From contig NZ_CP154261.1 of the NCBI RefSeq assembly GCF_039511225.1, positions 1,736,001 to 1,800,000 on the forward strand: a DNA stretch of 64,000 bases, written 5' to 3'. Shown here piece by piece: positions 23,587 to 33,500 of the stretch. How positions within the stretch are numbered: the stretch's first letter is position 1; the number at the start of each line of letters is the position of its first letter. The translations under genes and the position numbers were made by a program. The notes beneath the pieces are model-generated. The model ran no database searches. It had not been told where the DNA came from and worked only from the letters and a program-made list of their open reading frames with translations. The stretch is from Sphingobacterium multivorum. GTDB lineage: Bacteria > Bacteroidota > Bacteroidia > Sphingobacteriales > Sphingobacteriaceae.

Positions 23587-26571
23587 ATGAAAAATAAACT
23601 ACTTGCACAATGCGTAATGACGCTCACATTTCTGCTTGTATCTTTTATTGTAGTTGCCCAGACGAAAGTCTTGAAGGGGAAGGTTGTAGATGAGACTCAA
23701 AGTCCATTGGCAGGAGCTACGATCAAAGTAAAAGGGGGTACCGCGGCTACCACAACAGACACGGAAGGTTCTTTTACATTGACTATTCCCAGTGAAGCTA
23801 AAACGCTGGAAGTATCCTTTATCGGATATACTTTAAAAGAAGTACCCATTGTGGGGAGCGATATCACGGTAGCGCTTGAACCTAGTGCCGGTCAGGGCTT
23901 AGATGAAGTCGTTGTGATCGGTTATGGTACGGCCCGTAAAAAAGATCTAACGGGGTCTATGGTTACTATTGGAGCAAAAAACTTCAATAAGGGGATCATG
24001 ACCAGTCCCGACCAACTCATACAAGGAAAGACACCAGGGGTGATGGTGATTAACAATACGGGGCAACCTGGGGGATCAACCACAGTACGTATTCGTGGGA
24101 ATTCATCGATCCGCGCCAGTAACAACCCGTTATTTGTGCTCGATGGTGTGCCGATGTCGGGCAACTCCCCTCTGCCCGAAGGAAGAGGAGGTTTTTCTTC
24201 CGACAGAGGAAATCCTTTAACTTACTTAAATCCGGGTGACATTGCTAGTATGGACATCCTTAAAGATGCTTCGGCTACGGCAATTTATGGATCACGTGGG
24301 GCAAATGGTGTAGTCATTATTTCCACGAAAAGAGGTAAAGTAGGACAGCCCGAGGTTTCTGTAGGAGCCTCTGCAGGTGTTTCGACCATGCGGGAATATC
24401 CTGATGTATTGGATGCAGCGCGATTCAGAGAGGCGTTGAAATATTATACACCATCTGAAGTGGCAAATGCTGATTTTGGTGGTAATGAGGATGCTTTTAA
24501 AGCAATCACAAGAAAAGCCATCACGCAAAATTACTATGCTGACGTGGCGGGTGGAACCGAACATGGTAAATACCGTCTTTCGGGTGGGTATTTAAACCAA
24601 AATGGTATTATTCGTGGCTCACAACTGAAGAAATATACAGCCAATTTTAACGGGAATTTCCGTTTTCTGGAAAGCAAACGATTGGGATTGGATTTTGCAG
24701 TCTTTTTGACGCAAATGGATAATAAATATGCGCCGATCAATGCGATGGTAGGTTCTGAAGGAAATGTGATTTCCCAAGCACTGCAGTGGAATCCAACGCG
24801 ACCATTACGCGATGAGCAAGGTAATTTGACCTTTGTGAGTTCAACCACACGAAATCCATTGACAAGCATTGAAGCCTTTAAGGACTTGGCGACAACCAAT
24901 ACAATGGTGGTCAATTTGGCGCCATATTATAAAATTACAGATGATTTAGAGTATCGCTTTATTTATAGTGCGATGCGACAAACAGGAAACCGCGAGGGTA
25001 TGTACCGCGCCGGGCTTATTGATCCTTCTGCTGTGAACAATGAGCAGGCTTTTATCTCCAATAACGGGGAAACCAACTTGCAAATGACGCATATGCTCTC
25101 CTACAATAAACAAATCAATTCAGATTGGAGTGTCAATGCAGTAGCAGGCTATGAATATTTGGATTATAATTATAATAATAACATTTCCTTTGGCGGTGGA
25201 TTTCGCTATCTGGGGTTAGATTATTTTGACTATCTACAATATACGCCTGTTTCCACGCGTGAAATATCGTCGTATAGAAGTCCAACCAACCAATTGCAAT
25301 CGCTTTTTTTACGGGGCGGCTTCAATTACTTAGATCGTTATTTATTCACTGCAACAGTGCGAAGGGATGGTTCAACGAAATTTGGTTCAAACAACAAATA
25401 CGCCATGTTCCCTTCGTTGGCCGTAGCCTGGAATGTTAATCAGGAAGAGTTTTTAAAGTCTTCCGGTATCTTTGACCAATTGAAAGTGCGATTGGGTTGG
25501 GGAAAAACAGGTAACCAAGAATTCCCTTCTGGTGCCTCATTGAATAGATTGGTCTTCGGTAATCAGAGTGTAAGCCAGGCTAACTATGGAAATCCTGACT
25601 TGAAATGGGAAACTTCGACGACGATCAATGCGGGTATAGATTTCGGAATCTGGGGCAACCGTTTATATGGATCCATTGATTATTTTAATAAAAAGACCAC
25701 AGATGCGCTATTTGAGCAAACGCTTGCACAGCCAGCTCCTGCGGGACGTATTTGGGTAAATTTGGACGGTGAGATTGTCAATAAAGGGGTAGAGGTCGCG
25801 TTAACAGGTACAATTATTAAAAATGACAATTGGACTTGGGATTTGACAGGTAATGCAACATTTCTTAAGAATAGTGTAAGTGGCCTTGTTGGTTATTATG
25901 AGACAGGAGCACTCCGCGGACAAGGTTTTTCTGGTGTATTGGGACAACGAATGGTCAATGGCCAGCCATTGAATGTATGGTATTTGGCCGATTACCAAGG
26001 TATCGACCCGCAAACCGGAATGAGCATGTACCGTGGACAGGATGGTAGTATCAGTACGGCCAACGATCCTGCAATTAATAAGTTTTATATGAACAGTCCA
26101 AATCCAACCACATTATTGGGTATTTCCACCAATGTAAATTACAAACAGTTTTCTTTGGCTGCCAATATGAATGGCGCTTTTGGACATTATCTATTCAATA
26201 ATACGGCAGCGACGACTTTGGGATTGAGCAATTTGTCATCACGGAATATCGGTTCAGCATTCTTTAATACAGCTGTAAAAGAGTCTACTTCCAATTCGGC
26301 TGCGCCTTCGACGCGATTCCTTGAAAAAGGTGATTATCTAAAAATGGCTAATCTTACCTTAAGCTATCGTGTTGGAAATGTAGGCAGAACACTGAAGAAT
26401 TTAAATGTATCCCTTACTGGACAGAATCTTTTCATCATAACGAAGTATACAGGGTTTGATCCTGAGGTGAATACAGATGGTGCAACAAATGGTATTCCTT
26501 CGTTGGGTATCGAATATTTACCATATCCACCGGCAAGAAATATCCTATTGGGGGTTAACTTCTCACTTTAA
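23587..26571 (+). CDS. SusC-like TonB-dependent transporter, HTCS-linked
   Basis: 994 residues. A signal peptide ends FIVVAQ. The carboxypeptidase-regulatory-like domain covers about residues 27-100 (LKGKVVDETQSPLAGATIKV). A DEVVVIGYGTARKKDLTG TonB-box region and a plug with RGANGVVIISTKRGK follow, then a barrel ending NILLGVNFSL. No STN domain is present, as expected for an HTCS-controlled transporter. It imports an unknown oligosaccharide together with the SusD-like protein encoded downstream. Unlike usual Sus-like loci, no glycoside hydrolase, lyase or sulfatase gene lies between it and the next regulator, so the substrate cannot be inferred. Confidence 0.93.
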   Translation: MKNKLLAQCVMTLTFLLVSFIVVAQTKVLKGKVVDETQSPLAGATIKVKGGTAATTTDTEGSFTLTIPSEAKTLEVSFIGYTLKEVPIVGSDITVALEPSAGQGLDEVVVIGYGTARKKDLTGSMVTIGAKNFNKGIMTSPDQLIQGKTPGVMVINNTGQPGGSTTVRIRGNSSIRASNNPLFVLDGVPMSGNSPLPEGRGGFSSDRGNPLTYLNPGDIASMDILKDASATAIYGSRGANGVVIISTKRGKVGQPEVSVGASAGVSTMREYPDVLDAARFREALKYYTPSEVANADFGGNEDAFKAITRKAITQNYYADVAGGTEHGKYRLSGGYLNQNGIIRGSQLKKYTANFNGNFRFLESKRLGLDFAVFLTQMDNKYAPINAMVGSEGNVISQALQWNPTRPLRDEQGNLTFVSSTTRNPLTSIEAFKDLATTNTMVVNLAPYYKITDDLEYRFIYSAMRQTGNREGMYRAGLIDPSAVNNEQAFISNNGETNLQMTHMLSYNKQINSDWSVNAVAGYEYLDYNYNNNISFGGGFRYLGLDYFDYLQYTPVSTREISSYRSPTNQLQSLFLRGGFNYLDRYLFTATVRRDGSTKFGSNNKYAMFPSLAVAWNVNQEEFLKSSGIFDQLKVRLGWGKTGNQEFPSGASLNRLVFGNQSVSQANYGNPDLKWETSTTINAGIDFGIWGNRLYGSIDYFNKKTTDALFEQTLAQPAPAGRIWVNLDGEIVNKGVEVALTGTIIKNDNWTWDLTGNATFLKNSVSGLVGYYETGALRGQGFSGVLGQRMVNGQPLNVWYLADYQGIDPQTGMSMYRGQDGSISTANDPAINKFYMNSPNPTTLLGISTNVNYKQFSLAANMNGAFGHYLFNNTAATTLGLSNLSSRNIGSAFFNTAVKESTSNSAAPSTRFLEKGDYLKMANLTLSYRVGNVGRTLKNLNVSLTGQNLFIITKYTGFDPEVNTDGATNGIPSLGIEYLPYPPARNILLGVNFSL

Positions 26572-26742
26572 GCATATACTGTAGATCATTAGATAATAAA
26601 AAGAGGAGAGTATCAAGATTGATTTAAGCATATTCATATTCGTGAATGAATAAATCTGATCGCCTCATTACGAATGAAACACTAAAGGCAGTATGAATGC
26701 CTTACAGTCAAAATGGATGAATAAATAATCAAATTTAGACGG

Positions 26743-28323
26743 ATGAAAAAGATGAAATTAAGAACTTTATTATATATCGGAATAATTGGCTCCATTGTAA
26801 CAAGTACATTTTCTTGTACTAAACTAAAGGAGGAATTTAAAGGAGAATTGGAAGAGGGGACATCCAATGTGGATCCTGGAAGCTTGTTGATCACAGCTTA
26901 TAATTCATTGAATACCCCTTATCAGCAGGAACAGCGCTGGGTGATGCAGGAAATATCCACAGATGCTGCTATGGCTCCTACACGGGGAGGTGACTGGGAT
27001 GATAATGGGATGCATCGTGCGATCCATTTACATACCTGGAATGCTGATAATGGTTATATGAACAATACATTTGTAAGTCTTGGTACAGCCATCTATAATG
27101 CGGGTAATGTGTTGCGGTATAATCCGAGTGCGCAGCAAGGTGCTGAGGCGAAGTTTATTCGTGCGTTGGTCATGTTTGATATGTTGGATCTCTATGGCGT
27201 AGTACCCGTCCGGGAAGGAGCCTCTTTTGAAGATTTTAGAATCGCACCAGAGGTGTTACAGCCACAGGCGGCTATTGATTATATGGTGAAGGATCTCAAC
27301 GAAATTATAGCGAGTTTGCCTGCAAACGGTCCGAAAGCAGCCTATGTAGCCAATAAAAATGCGGCAAAAGCATTGCTGATGAAGATTTATTTGAATAAAG
27401 GAACATTTTTAAACAGACAAGCTCCTTCTTTTGCTGCCGAAGATATGAATAAGGTGGTGACCTTAGCCAAGGAAATTACGGCTTCGGGATCCTATACTGT
27501 TTCTGCAAAGGGCAAGTACTTTGATAATTTTGCGCCCGATAACGACGAAAAGTCTACCGAAAATATTTTCACTTTATATAATAAAAATGGCGATAGGGGT
27601 GGAAATGTGGATCGCACCTGGAATACTATTGCGCACTATAATATGAGACCTGGCGGCTGGAACGGTTGGTGTACTTTATCAGATTATTACGATAAATTTT
27701 CGGATGCCGATGAAAGAAGAGGAATTTACTATAATTATCCGGCTGATACGACTTCTAACAGAACAAAAGAATTCAAACGTCAAAATGTAGGTTTTTTTGC
27801 AGGACAGCAATACAATTGGAGTACAAACAAACCATTGATGGCGCGAAATCCAGCGAATGCACCTTTGGTCTTCACGCGTGAAGTGACCATCCGGACCTCT
27901 GGAGCTACATTGGAAACAGCGGGTATCCGTCCAATGAAGTATGCCTTTGATTATGCTGTCACTGGTCAACGAAATAACGACTGGGTAGTCTTCCGTTATG
28001 CCGATGTATTGTTGATGCAAGCAGAGGCCATATTAAGAGGCGGAACTGGAACTGCAACAGAGGCACTCGGTTTGGTCAACACTATTCGGACCAATCGCGG
28101 TGTGAATAATTTGACAGCGTTGACGCTTGATAATATATTAGACGAGCGTGCGCGTGAGTTGTATTGGGAAGGTTGGAGAAGACAGGATTTGATCCGTTTT
28201 GGTAAGTTTTTATTAGCCTGGCAGGAAAAAGCTGCGGATTCCAGCCCGAAAACATTGGTTTATCCAATTCCGAGTCAACAGCTTGCTGTCAATCCAAATT
28301 TAAAACAAAATCCAGGATACTAG
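26743..28323 (+). CDS. SusD-like glycan-binding lipoprotein, HTCS-linked
   Basis: 526 residues with a lipoprotein signal ending TSTFSC (Cys25). A second Met at residue 4 is an alternative start. SusD/RagB features include KFIRALVMFDMLDLYGVVP, the DERARELYWEGWRRQDLIRFG block and the C-terminal NPNLKQNPGY. It should cap the SusC-like channel encoded upstream. The 171-bp gap between the two genes is longer than usual. It contains small hairpins, for example AAGGCA/TGCCTT near 26690-26710, which may adjust SusD output relative to SusC. A strong terminator follows the gene. Confidence 0.92.
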   Translation: MKKMKLRTLLYIGIIGSIVTSTFSCTKLKEEFKGELEEGTSNVDPGSLLITAYNSLNTPYQQEQRWVMQEISTDAAMAPTRGGDWDDNGMHRAIHLHTWNADNGYMNNTFVSLGTAIYNAGNVLRYNPSAQQGAEAKFIRALVMFDMLDLYGVVPVREGASFEDFRIAPEVLQPQAAIDYMVKDLNEIIASLPANGPKAAYVANKNAAKALLMKIYLNKGTFLNRQAPSFAAEDMNKVVTLAKEITASGSYTVSAKGKYFDNFAPDNDEKSTENIFTLYNKNGDRGGNVDRTWNTIAHYNMRPGGWNGWCTLSDYYDKFSDADERRGIYYNYPADTTSNRTKEFKRQNVGFFAGQQYNWSTNKPLMARNPANAPLVFTREVTIRTSGATLETAGIRPMKYAFDYAVTGQRNNDWVVFRYADVLLMQAEAILRGGTGTATEALGLVNTIRTNRGVNNLTALTLDNILDERARELYWEGWRRQDLIRFGKFLLAWQEKAADSSPKTLVYPIPSQQLAVNPNLKQNPGY

Positions 28324-28374
28324 ATTTTATTGATATCCATAAAACAAGCAGTTTCACGGTGTTTGTTTTAGTGC

Positions 28375-28430
28375 GAAGGTATTTAGATGACAAGTGATTT
28401 TTCTTATCATCTAAATACCTTCTTTTTTCT
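28375..28430 (+). terminator. Strong intrinsic terminator after the HTCS-linked SusC/SusD genes
   Basis: A 16-bp perfect stem (28375-28390 with 28407-28422), extended by AAG/CTT after one C-A mismatch, followed by six T residues at 28423-28428. Confidence 0.92.
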
Positions 28431-28530
28431 ATATAGTGATTAAAACTGATCTATCTTAATACCAACTTATACCTCATCACAATTTTTAATCAATTTTTAG
28501 ACAGTAATCAGTCATTGTTTATTCAGTTTA

Positions 28531-28579
28531 CACTGAGCAATCACTGAGCAATCACTGAACGGGCACTGAACAAGCACTG
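28531..28579. repeat. 11-bp tandem repeat array, CACTGARCAAT type
   Basis: Four full 11-base units and a partial fifth: CACTGAGCAAT twice, CACTGAACGGG, CACTGAACAAG, then CACTG. The first six bases, CACTGA, are invariant in the full units. The period is close to one DNA helical turn. The array lies about 320 bp upstream of the ECF sigma start and is the better preserved partner of the array at 2665-2719. Confidence 0.85.
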
Positions 28580-28901
28580 TTAAAAGGGCTAATTTGGTCA
28601 CGAGTTGATACGAACTTGCTGCGTCTAAAAAAATACAAGAGAAGAAAACAGGACCAATAAGTTGCCTATCGGCAAAGTGGCTTTTATAAAAGAAAGCGCT
28701 TAAAATGGAGATTGAGGCGATGGCCTTATCGAAAATATTATCTTGTTTTTTTGATAAAAAATAATCACTTTAGAGGTGGATAACTAGCCAAAAAGCATGG
28801 GTCATTTTGATGGATCAAATTGAAATTCTGTCAGATACCAATTTCGATATTCTTTGTAAAGAGGATAACAGCATTGAAACAAGACTATCTAAATGTAGAT
28901 T

Positions 28902-29429
28902 ATGATGGATAAAATCCTACAGCGGGCACCGACTAACGAAAAGGAGTTTTTTTTAGCTTATCGTTATTGGTACAGGAAATTGTACTATTTTCTGTATCAG
29001 AAGACCCAATGTTCGAATCTGGCCGAAGATGTCGTCCAGCAGACTTTTCTAATTGTTTGGGAACGCAAGAATCATGCGAATCAGCAAATCCAATTCAGTA
29101 CTCAGCTCTTTCAAATTGCACGAACAAAATTAATTGATGAGTTGCGGCGGCGTGCTTTGAATAGAAAATATGTGGAATTTGAGAAACCTTTTGTACTGAC
29201 CCAATATGAAGACCTTGAACGACAAATTGCCTATAAAGCTGAGTTAGAATATGTAAAAGAGCTGATTACACAAATGCCTTTTATGCGGCAACAGGTGTTT
29301 TACCTCCATAAAATTGAGGAATTGAGTTATAAAGAAATTGCCGTCAAATTGTCTATCTCCCCGAAGACGGTAGAAAACCACGTTAGCATTGGTCTGAAAT
29401 TTATTAAAAAATTTTTTAAGTTGTCTTAG
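28902..29429 (+). CDS. ECF-family RNA polymerase sigma factor (FecI-like)
   Basis: 175 residues. Region 2 includes YKLYYFLYQK-like helices and NLAEDVVQQTFLIVWERK, which binds core polymerase and the -10 element. Region 4 includes EELSYKEIAVKLSISPKTVENH, the helix-turn-helix for the -35 element. It is followed 66 bp later by a FecR anti-sigma gene and then a SusC/SusD pair, so it probably drives this locus when substrate is sensed. Two ATG codons in a row at 28902 leave the start uncertain by one residue. Confidence 0.93.
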   Translation: MMDKILQRAPTNEKEFFLAYRYWYRKLYYFLYQKTQCSNLAEDVVQQTFLIVWERKNHANQQIQFSTQLFQIARTKLIDELRRRALNRKYVEFEKPFVLTQYEDLERQIAYKAELEYVKELITQMPFMRQQVFYLHKIEELSYKEIAVKLSISPKTVENHVSIGLKFIKKFFKLS

Positions 29430-29454
29430 GGGACAAGCCCATCACTATTCGTAT

Positions 29455-29495
29455 AACAGTTATATACCTATCCCGCTAAAAGGATAGAAACTGTT
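29455..29495 (+). promoter_or_regulatory. Hairpin abutting the FecR start codon
   Basis: AACAGTT (29455-29461) pairs with AACTGTT (29489-29495), and CTATCC (29468-29473) with GGATAG (29482-29487), with a small internal loop. The right arm includes AAGGAT, the only Shine-Dalgarno-like sequence before the ATG at 29496. The structure may therefore limit FecR translation. This is inferred from pairing alone. Confidence 0.5.
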
Positions 29496-30533
29496 ATGAA
29501 TCGCAAATCCTTATTAAATAAATTCCTGGCGAATGAATGTTCTGCTGAGGAAGCGAAACTTGTCTTCAAATGGCTGAATGATGATCCGACCTTATTGGAT
29601 GATCTCATTTCAGAAGATGACTGGGTTTCCTATATCAATCAGGAAAATAAGTCAAAACGTGGTGGTGATAGCCTGTTGAGAATCATTACTGTATTCATCC
29701 TGTTTGGTTTCCTGTTCATCTTAACCAATCTTTTGAGCACATCAACTGATGAACCTTTACAAACAGCGAGTTTCATTCATGAAATTTACTACAACCCTTC
29801 TGCTCAGCCTAAAGAAATTGTTGCAGCGGACCATTCGATTTTAACCTTGGAACCCGGGGCACTGATTCAGCTGGGCATAAAACCGGATCTTGATTTTAGA
29901 CGGGTTAAATTATTCAGTGGAAGGGTCAGTTTTAAAGTAGCGAAAGATCCTTCAAAACCTTTCATCGTCGAAAGCGGTACGTTGATGACCACTGCGCTGG
30001 GAACAGAATTCATCGTGGATTATAATGCGGCAGTTGAACATGTTCTGATCCGATTATTTGAGGGGAAAGTTCGCGTTGAATCTATAGATCCGTCCGTAGC
30101 CGAGACAAAGATTCTTAAACCTGGCCAACAGATTTATTTTGGCGGGGTGAACACGATGTTTGTTTCAAATTTCAAAGGTACACCAAAAATGAGTGCGGGG
30201 GAAAATCTACCGGCCCAGCATATGCTGTCGTCAACGGAAAAACCATATCGCAATCCGGCAACAATTCACCAGAGCGCCAATTGGCTCCAATTGGAAGAAA
30301 CCGCTGTATCCGATATTATTCAATATATCAATCATGAGCTTGATGTTCCTATATCCTATGATTCATTAATCGTTAAAAACTATCGGATAAAGGGGCGGTT
30401 TAGCAAGAATCCGACCATGGACCTGAAGGACAAAACGGATCTTGCGGCGTCTATTTTGCAGTTGATTGTTGAGGTGAATCCGTTTATTCTTGAAAAACAA
30501 CATAATACATATATACTCAAACCTAAAAAATAG
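29496..30533 (+). CDS. FecR-family anti-sigma factor
   Basis: 345 residues with the usual order. A cytoplasmic N-terminal part of about 60 residues (ECSAEEAKLVFKWL) would bind the sigma factor. A membrane span lies at about residues 62-82 (IITVFILFGFLFILTNLL). A periplasmic FecR beta domain follows (VKLFSGRVSFKVAKDPSKPFI, LGTEFIVDY, IRLFEGKVRV). A C-terminal DUF4974/STN-like domain covers about residues 265-345 (ISYDSLIVKNYRIKGRF). It should hold the ECF sigma factor encoded just upstream until the outer-membrane partner signals. The gene ends 4 bp before the SusC start. Confidence 0.92.
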   Translation: MNRKSLLNKFLANECSAEEAKLVFKWLNDDPTLLDDLISEDDWVSYINQENKSKRGGDSLLRIITVFILFGFLFILTNLLSTSTDEPLQTASFIHEIYYNPSAQPKEIVAADHSILTLEPGALIQLGIKPDLDFRRVKLFSGRVSFKVAKDPSKPFIVESGTLMTTALGTEFIVDYNAAVEHVLIRLFEGKVRVESIDPSVAETKILKPGQQIYFGGVNTMFVSNFKGTPKMSAGENLPAQHMLSSTEKPYRNPATIHQSANWLQLEETAVSDIIQYINHELDVPISYDSLIVKNYRIKGRFSKNPTMDLKDKTDLAASILQLIVEVNPFILEKQHNTYILKPKK

Positions 30534-30537
30534 AATC

Positions 30538-33500
30538 ATGGTAAATTTCAACTTAACCGAGAAACCATTTTTTGTTTTTATTGCCTTGACACTGTTATCT
30601 TTTCAATGTCTAGCGGGAACAATAAATGGCGTAATCAAAAACTCGTCGGGGCAACGGCTGGCAGGGGTAAGTATAATTTTGAAAAATCCCGGCAGCAGTT
30701 TTTCGACAGCAGCTTCCAGTGCGAGTGATGGTAGCTTTCGTTTTGCTGATGTACCGAATGGCAAAGGTTATGAACTGACTTTTTCATACATCGGGTATCA
30801 AAGCTATGTAGAACGAAATGTGCAGGTTTCAGCTGATGGAGCCACCACTCTTTCCATTATTTTGGAGGACCAGGTAAATCAGCTGGAAGATGTTGTCGTG
30901 ATCGGATACGGCAAACAAAAGAAAAGCGATTTGACAGGCGCCATTGCATCGCTTTCCAGCAACGAACTAACGAAAGGAGGGGCTGTGAGCAATGTTGGTC
31001 AGGCCCTACAAGGTAAAGCTTCCGGTGTCGTTGTAACCCAGAATTCAAAGGCGCCGGGTGGGAGTACATCGATTCGGATTCGCGGAACCAATTCCATTAG
31101 TGGAAGTAATGATCCACTCTACGTGATCGATGGATTTCCAACAAATAATGGCATTAACATCAATCCCGATGATATTGCTTCCATGGATATCTTAAAGGAT
31201 GCTTCGGCAACTGCGATCTACGGCTCCAGAGGTGCGAATGGTGTCATTATCATCACCACAAAACGTGGGCTTACGGATAAGAACAATATTACCTATAGTG
31301 GCTATGTGGGAACACAGAAGCCGATTGTACCATTTACCTTCCTCGATGGTAAACAGTATATGAATCTCGCGAATGCGCTTTATAAAGAAATTCAAGGTCA
31401 AGAAAATCAGGAGTATGCCGTTTATACCAAGTCACAGCTTGAATCTGATGTCAATACGGATTGGGTGAAGGAAACCATGCGGAACGGTATTTTGCAGAAC
31501 CATAATTTACAATTTTCTGGTGGTGGTGAGAAAACAAAAGTGTTGACGAGCATTGGTTATTTTGATCAAAAAGGTGTTTTAAAAACAACAGACTTTAATC
31601 GAATTTCGGGACGGATCAACGTGGATCAAAAGGTAAATGATTATATCCGGACCGGAGCGAGCCTATCTGCACAACGGGAAAAATCGAATATGCAGGTGTA
31701 TGATGGAAATATCCTCAATTCAAATGTATTATACAGCATATTGACCTATGACCCAACAGTACCTGTCTATAATGCAGATGGTAGTTTTGGAAGACCTCCG
31801 GGAGGGCAGGGGGATAACCCTTTGGCCAACCTGATGTCGCGGATCAATGATGTGCAAAGGGACAAGTTGAATGGAAATATTTTTCTTGAGGTCAATCCGA
31901 TCAAGGAACTGACGTTGCGCATGGATGCTGGAACTGAAATTACACATGATCAATTGGGCAGTTATCTGACCAGAGATTCTTATCAGGGTGGGATAGATGA
32001 TGGTGTCGCAAGTCAGGCCGATTACAATGAAACACATAACCTGATTGATTTTTATGCTACTTACGCGAAAGTGTTCAATGAGAAACACAATTTGAGTGTG
32101 ATGGGGGGCTATTCGTATGAGAAATATGTGCGCAATAATAAGGGAATCAATGTGAAAGGTTTTTCAACAGATCTGCTGGAATATAATAACCTGGGCATGG
32201 CCTCAAGCATTACAGGAGTAAACTCTGCTAAAGCTGAAAATCTGGTTATTTCGTTTTTCGGACGGGTAAATTATTCCTACGCTGATAAATATCTGTTGAC
32301 GGCGACTTTACGTCGTGATGGATCATCGCGTTTTAGTCCGAACCATCGTTGGGGAACTTTTCCTTCAGCAGCTTTTGCATGGAAAGTCAACAATGAAGAT
32401 TTCATGAAAGAGCAGCAGCTATTTTCGGACCTAAAATTTAGGTTGGGTTATGGCCAGACCGGTAATGATCGTGTAGCAGATTATGCCTCCTATGGATTGA
32501 TGGACAATGGACATTATACGTTCGATGGCGTGACCAATTCGGGTGGGGTTAAACAAAACCCAACTTATCCCGAGAACGATAAACTTAAATGGGAATCCAC
32601 AACGCAATATAACGTCGGTCTTGATTTTTCATTTTTTAAAAACCGGTTAGCCTTTACTTTGGATGCCTATTATAAGAAAACAAATGATCTTCTGATCAAG
32701 AGTATACTGCCTTATTACACGGGATATACCTCCGGACAACGAAACCTAGGTACGATGAATAATAAGGGACTGGAGTTTTCTGTAACAAGTAAGAATATGA
32801 CCGGAGCGTTTACCTGGGAAACAAAATTGAATTTAACGATGAACCGAAATAAGGTCTCAAGTCTCGGTGGAGAGCCCGAGCAATTGTTGACTTCGTCCAA
32901 ACCAATGGGGAATGTTTCTGAAGAAGCTTATTCGGTCATTCGGGTTGGGGAGTCACTGGGCTCGTTATTCGGTTATAGATACCTGGGTGTTATTCAACAA
33001 GGAGAAAACTATGCGCCACAGCCAAATTCGAAACCAGGGGATCCTAAATTTGCCGATGTAAATGGCGATGGTACAATCAATTCAGCGGACCGTACGATAA
33101 TCGGCCGTGGTTATCCGAAGTTTAACTTTGGTATGACCAATACATTTGCCTATAAAAACTTTGATTTGACTGCATTCATCTATGGCAATGTCGGAAACGA
33201 TCTACTCAATATGACACGTATGAATCTGGAGTGGAAACGTACCACAGAAGCTTTAAATCGATGGACACCGACCAATACCAATACGGAAATTCCGAGAAAT
33301 GGATTTTATTACATGAACTATGGTGGTTATATCAATGACCATTTCATTGAAAATGCTTCCTTTTTGCGTTTGCGTAATTTGACGCTTGGATATACCATCC
33401 CGCTGAAAACCAAAGCTGTTCAGTCGATAAGGGTATACGGTATGGCGGAAAACTTATTTACGATCAGCAATTATTCTGGATGGGATCCTGAGGTGGATAC

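Larger units (their letters stand above)
28324..28901. other. Intergenic region between SusD and ECF sigma gene
   Basis: 578 bp with no supported gene. It contains a terminator (28375-28430), TCACAATTTTTAAT at 28477-28490, an 11-bp tandem array (28531-28579), TTGGTCA at 28594-28600 and GATACGAAC at 28607-28615. Then follow about 280 AT-rich bases that should include the sigma-gene promoter. No exact TTTG/TAnnTTTG pair was found; TATTCTTTG around 28850 is one base too long. Confidence 0.6.

Noticed and set aside
30490-30537. Longer SusC start overlapping FecR
   Set aside because: It adds polar residues ahead of a normal signal peptide; ATG 30538 lies 4 bp after FecR, a usual spacing.
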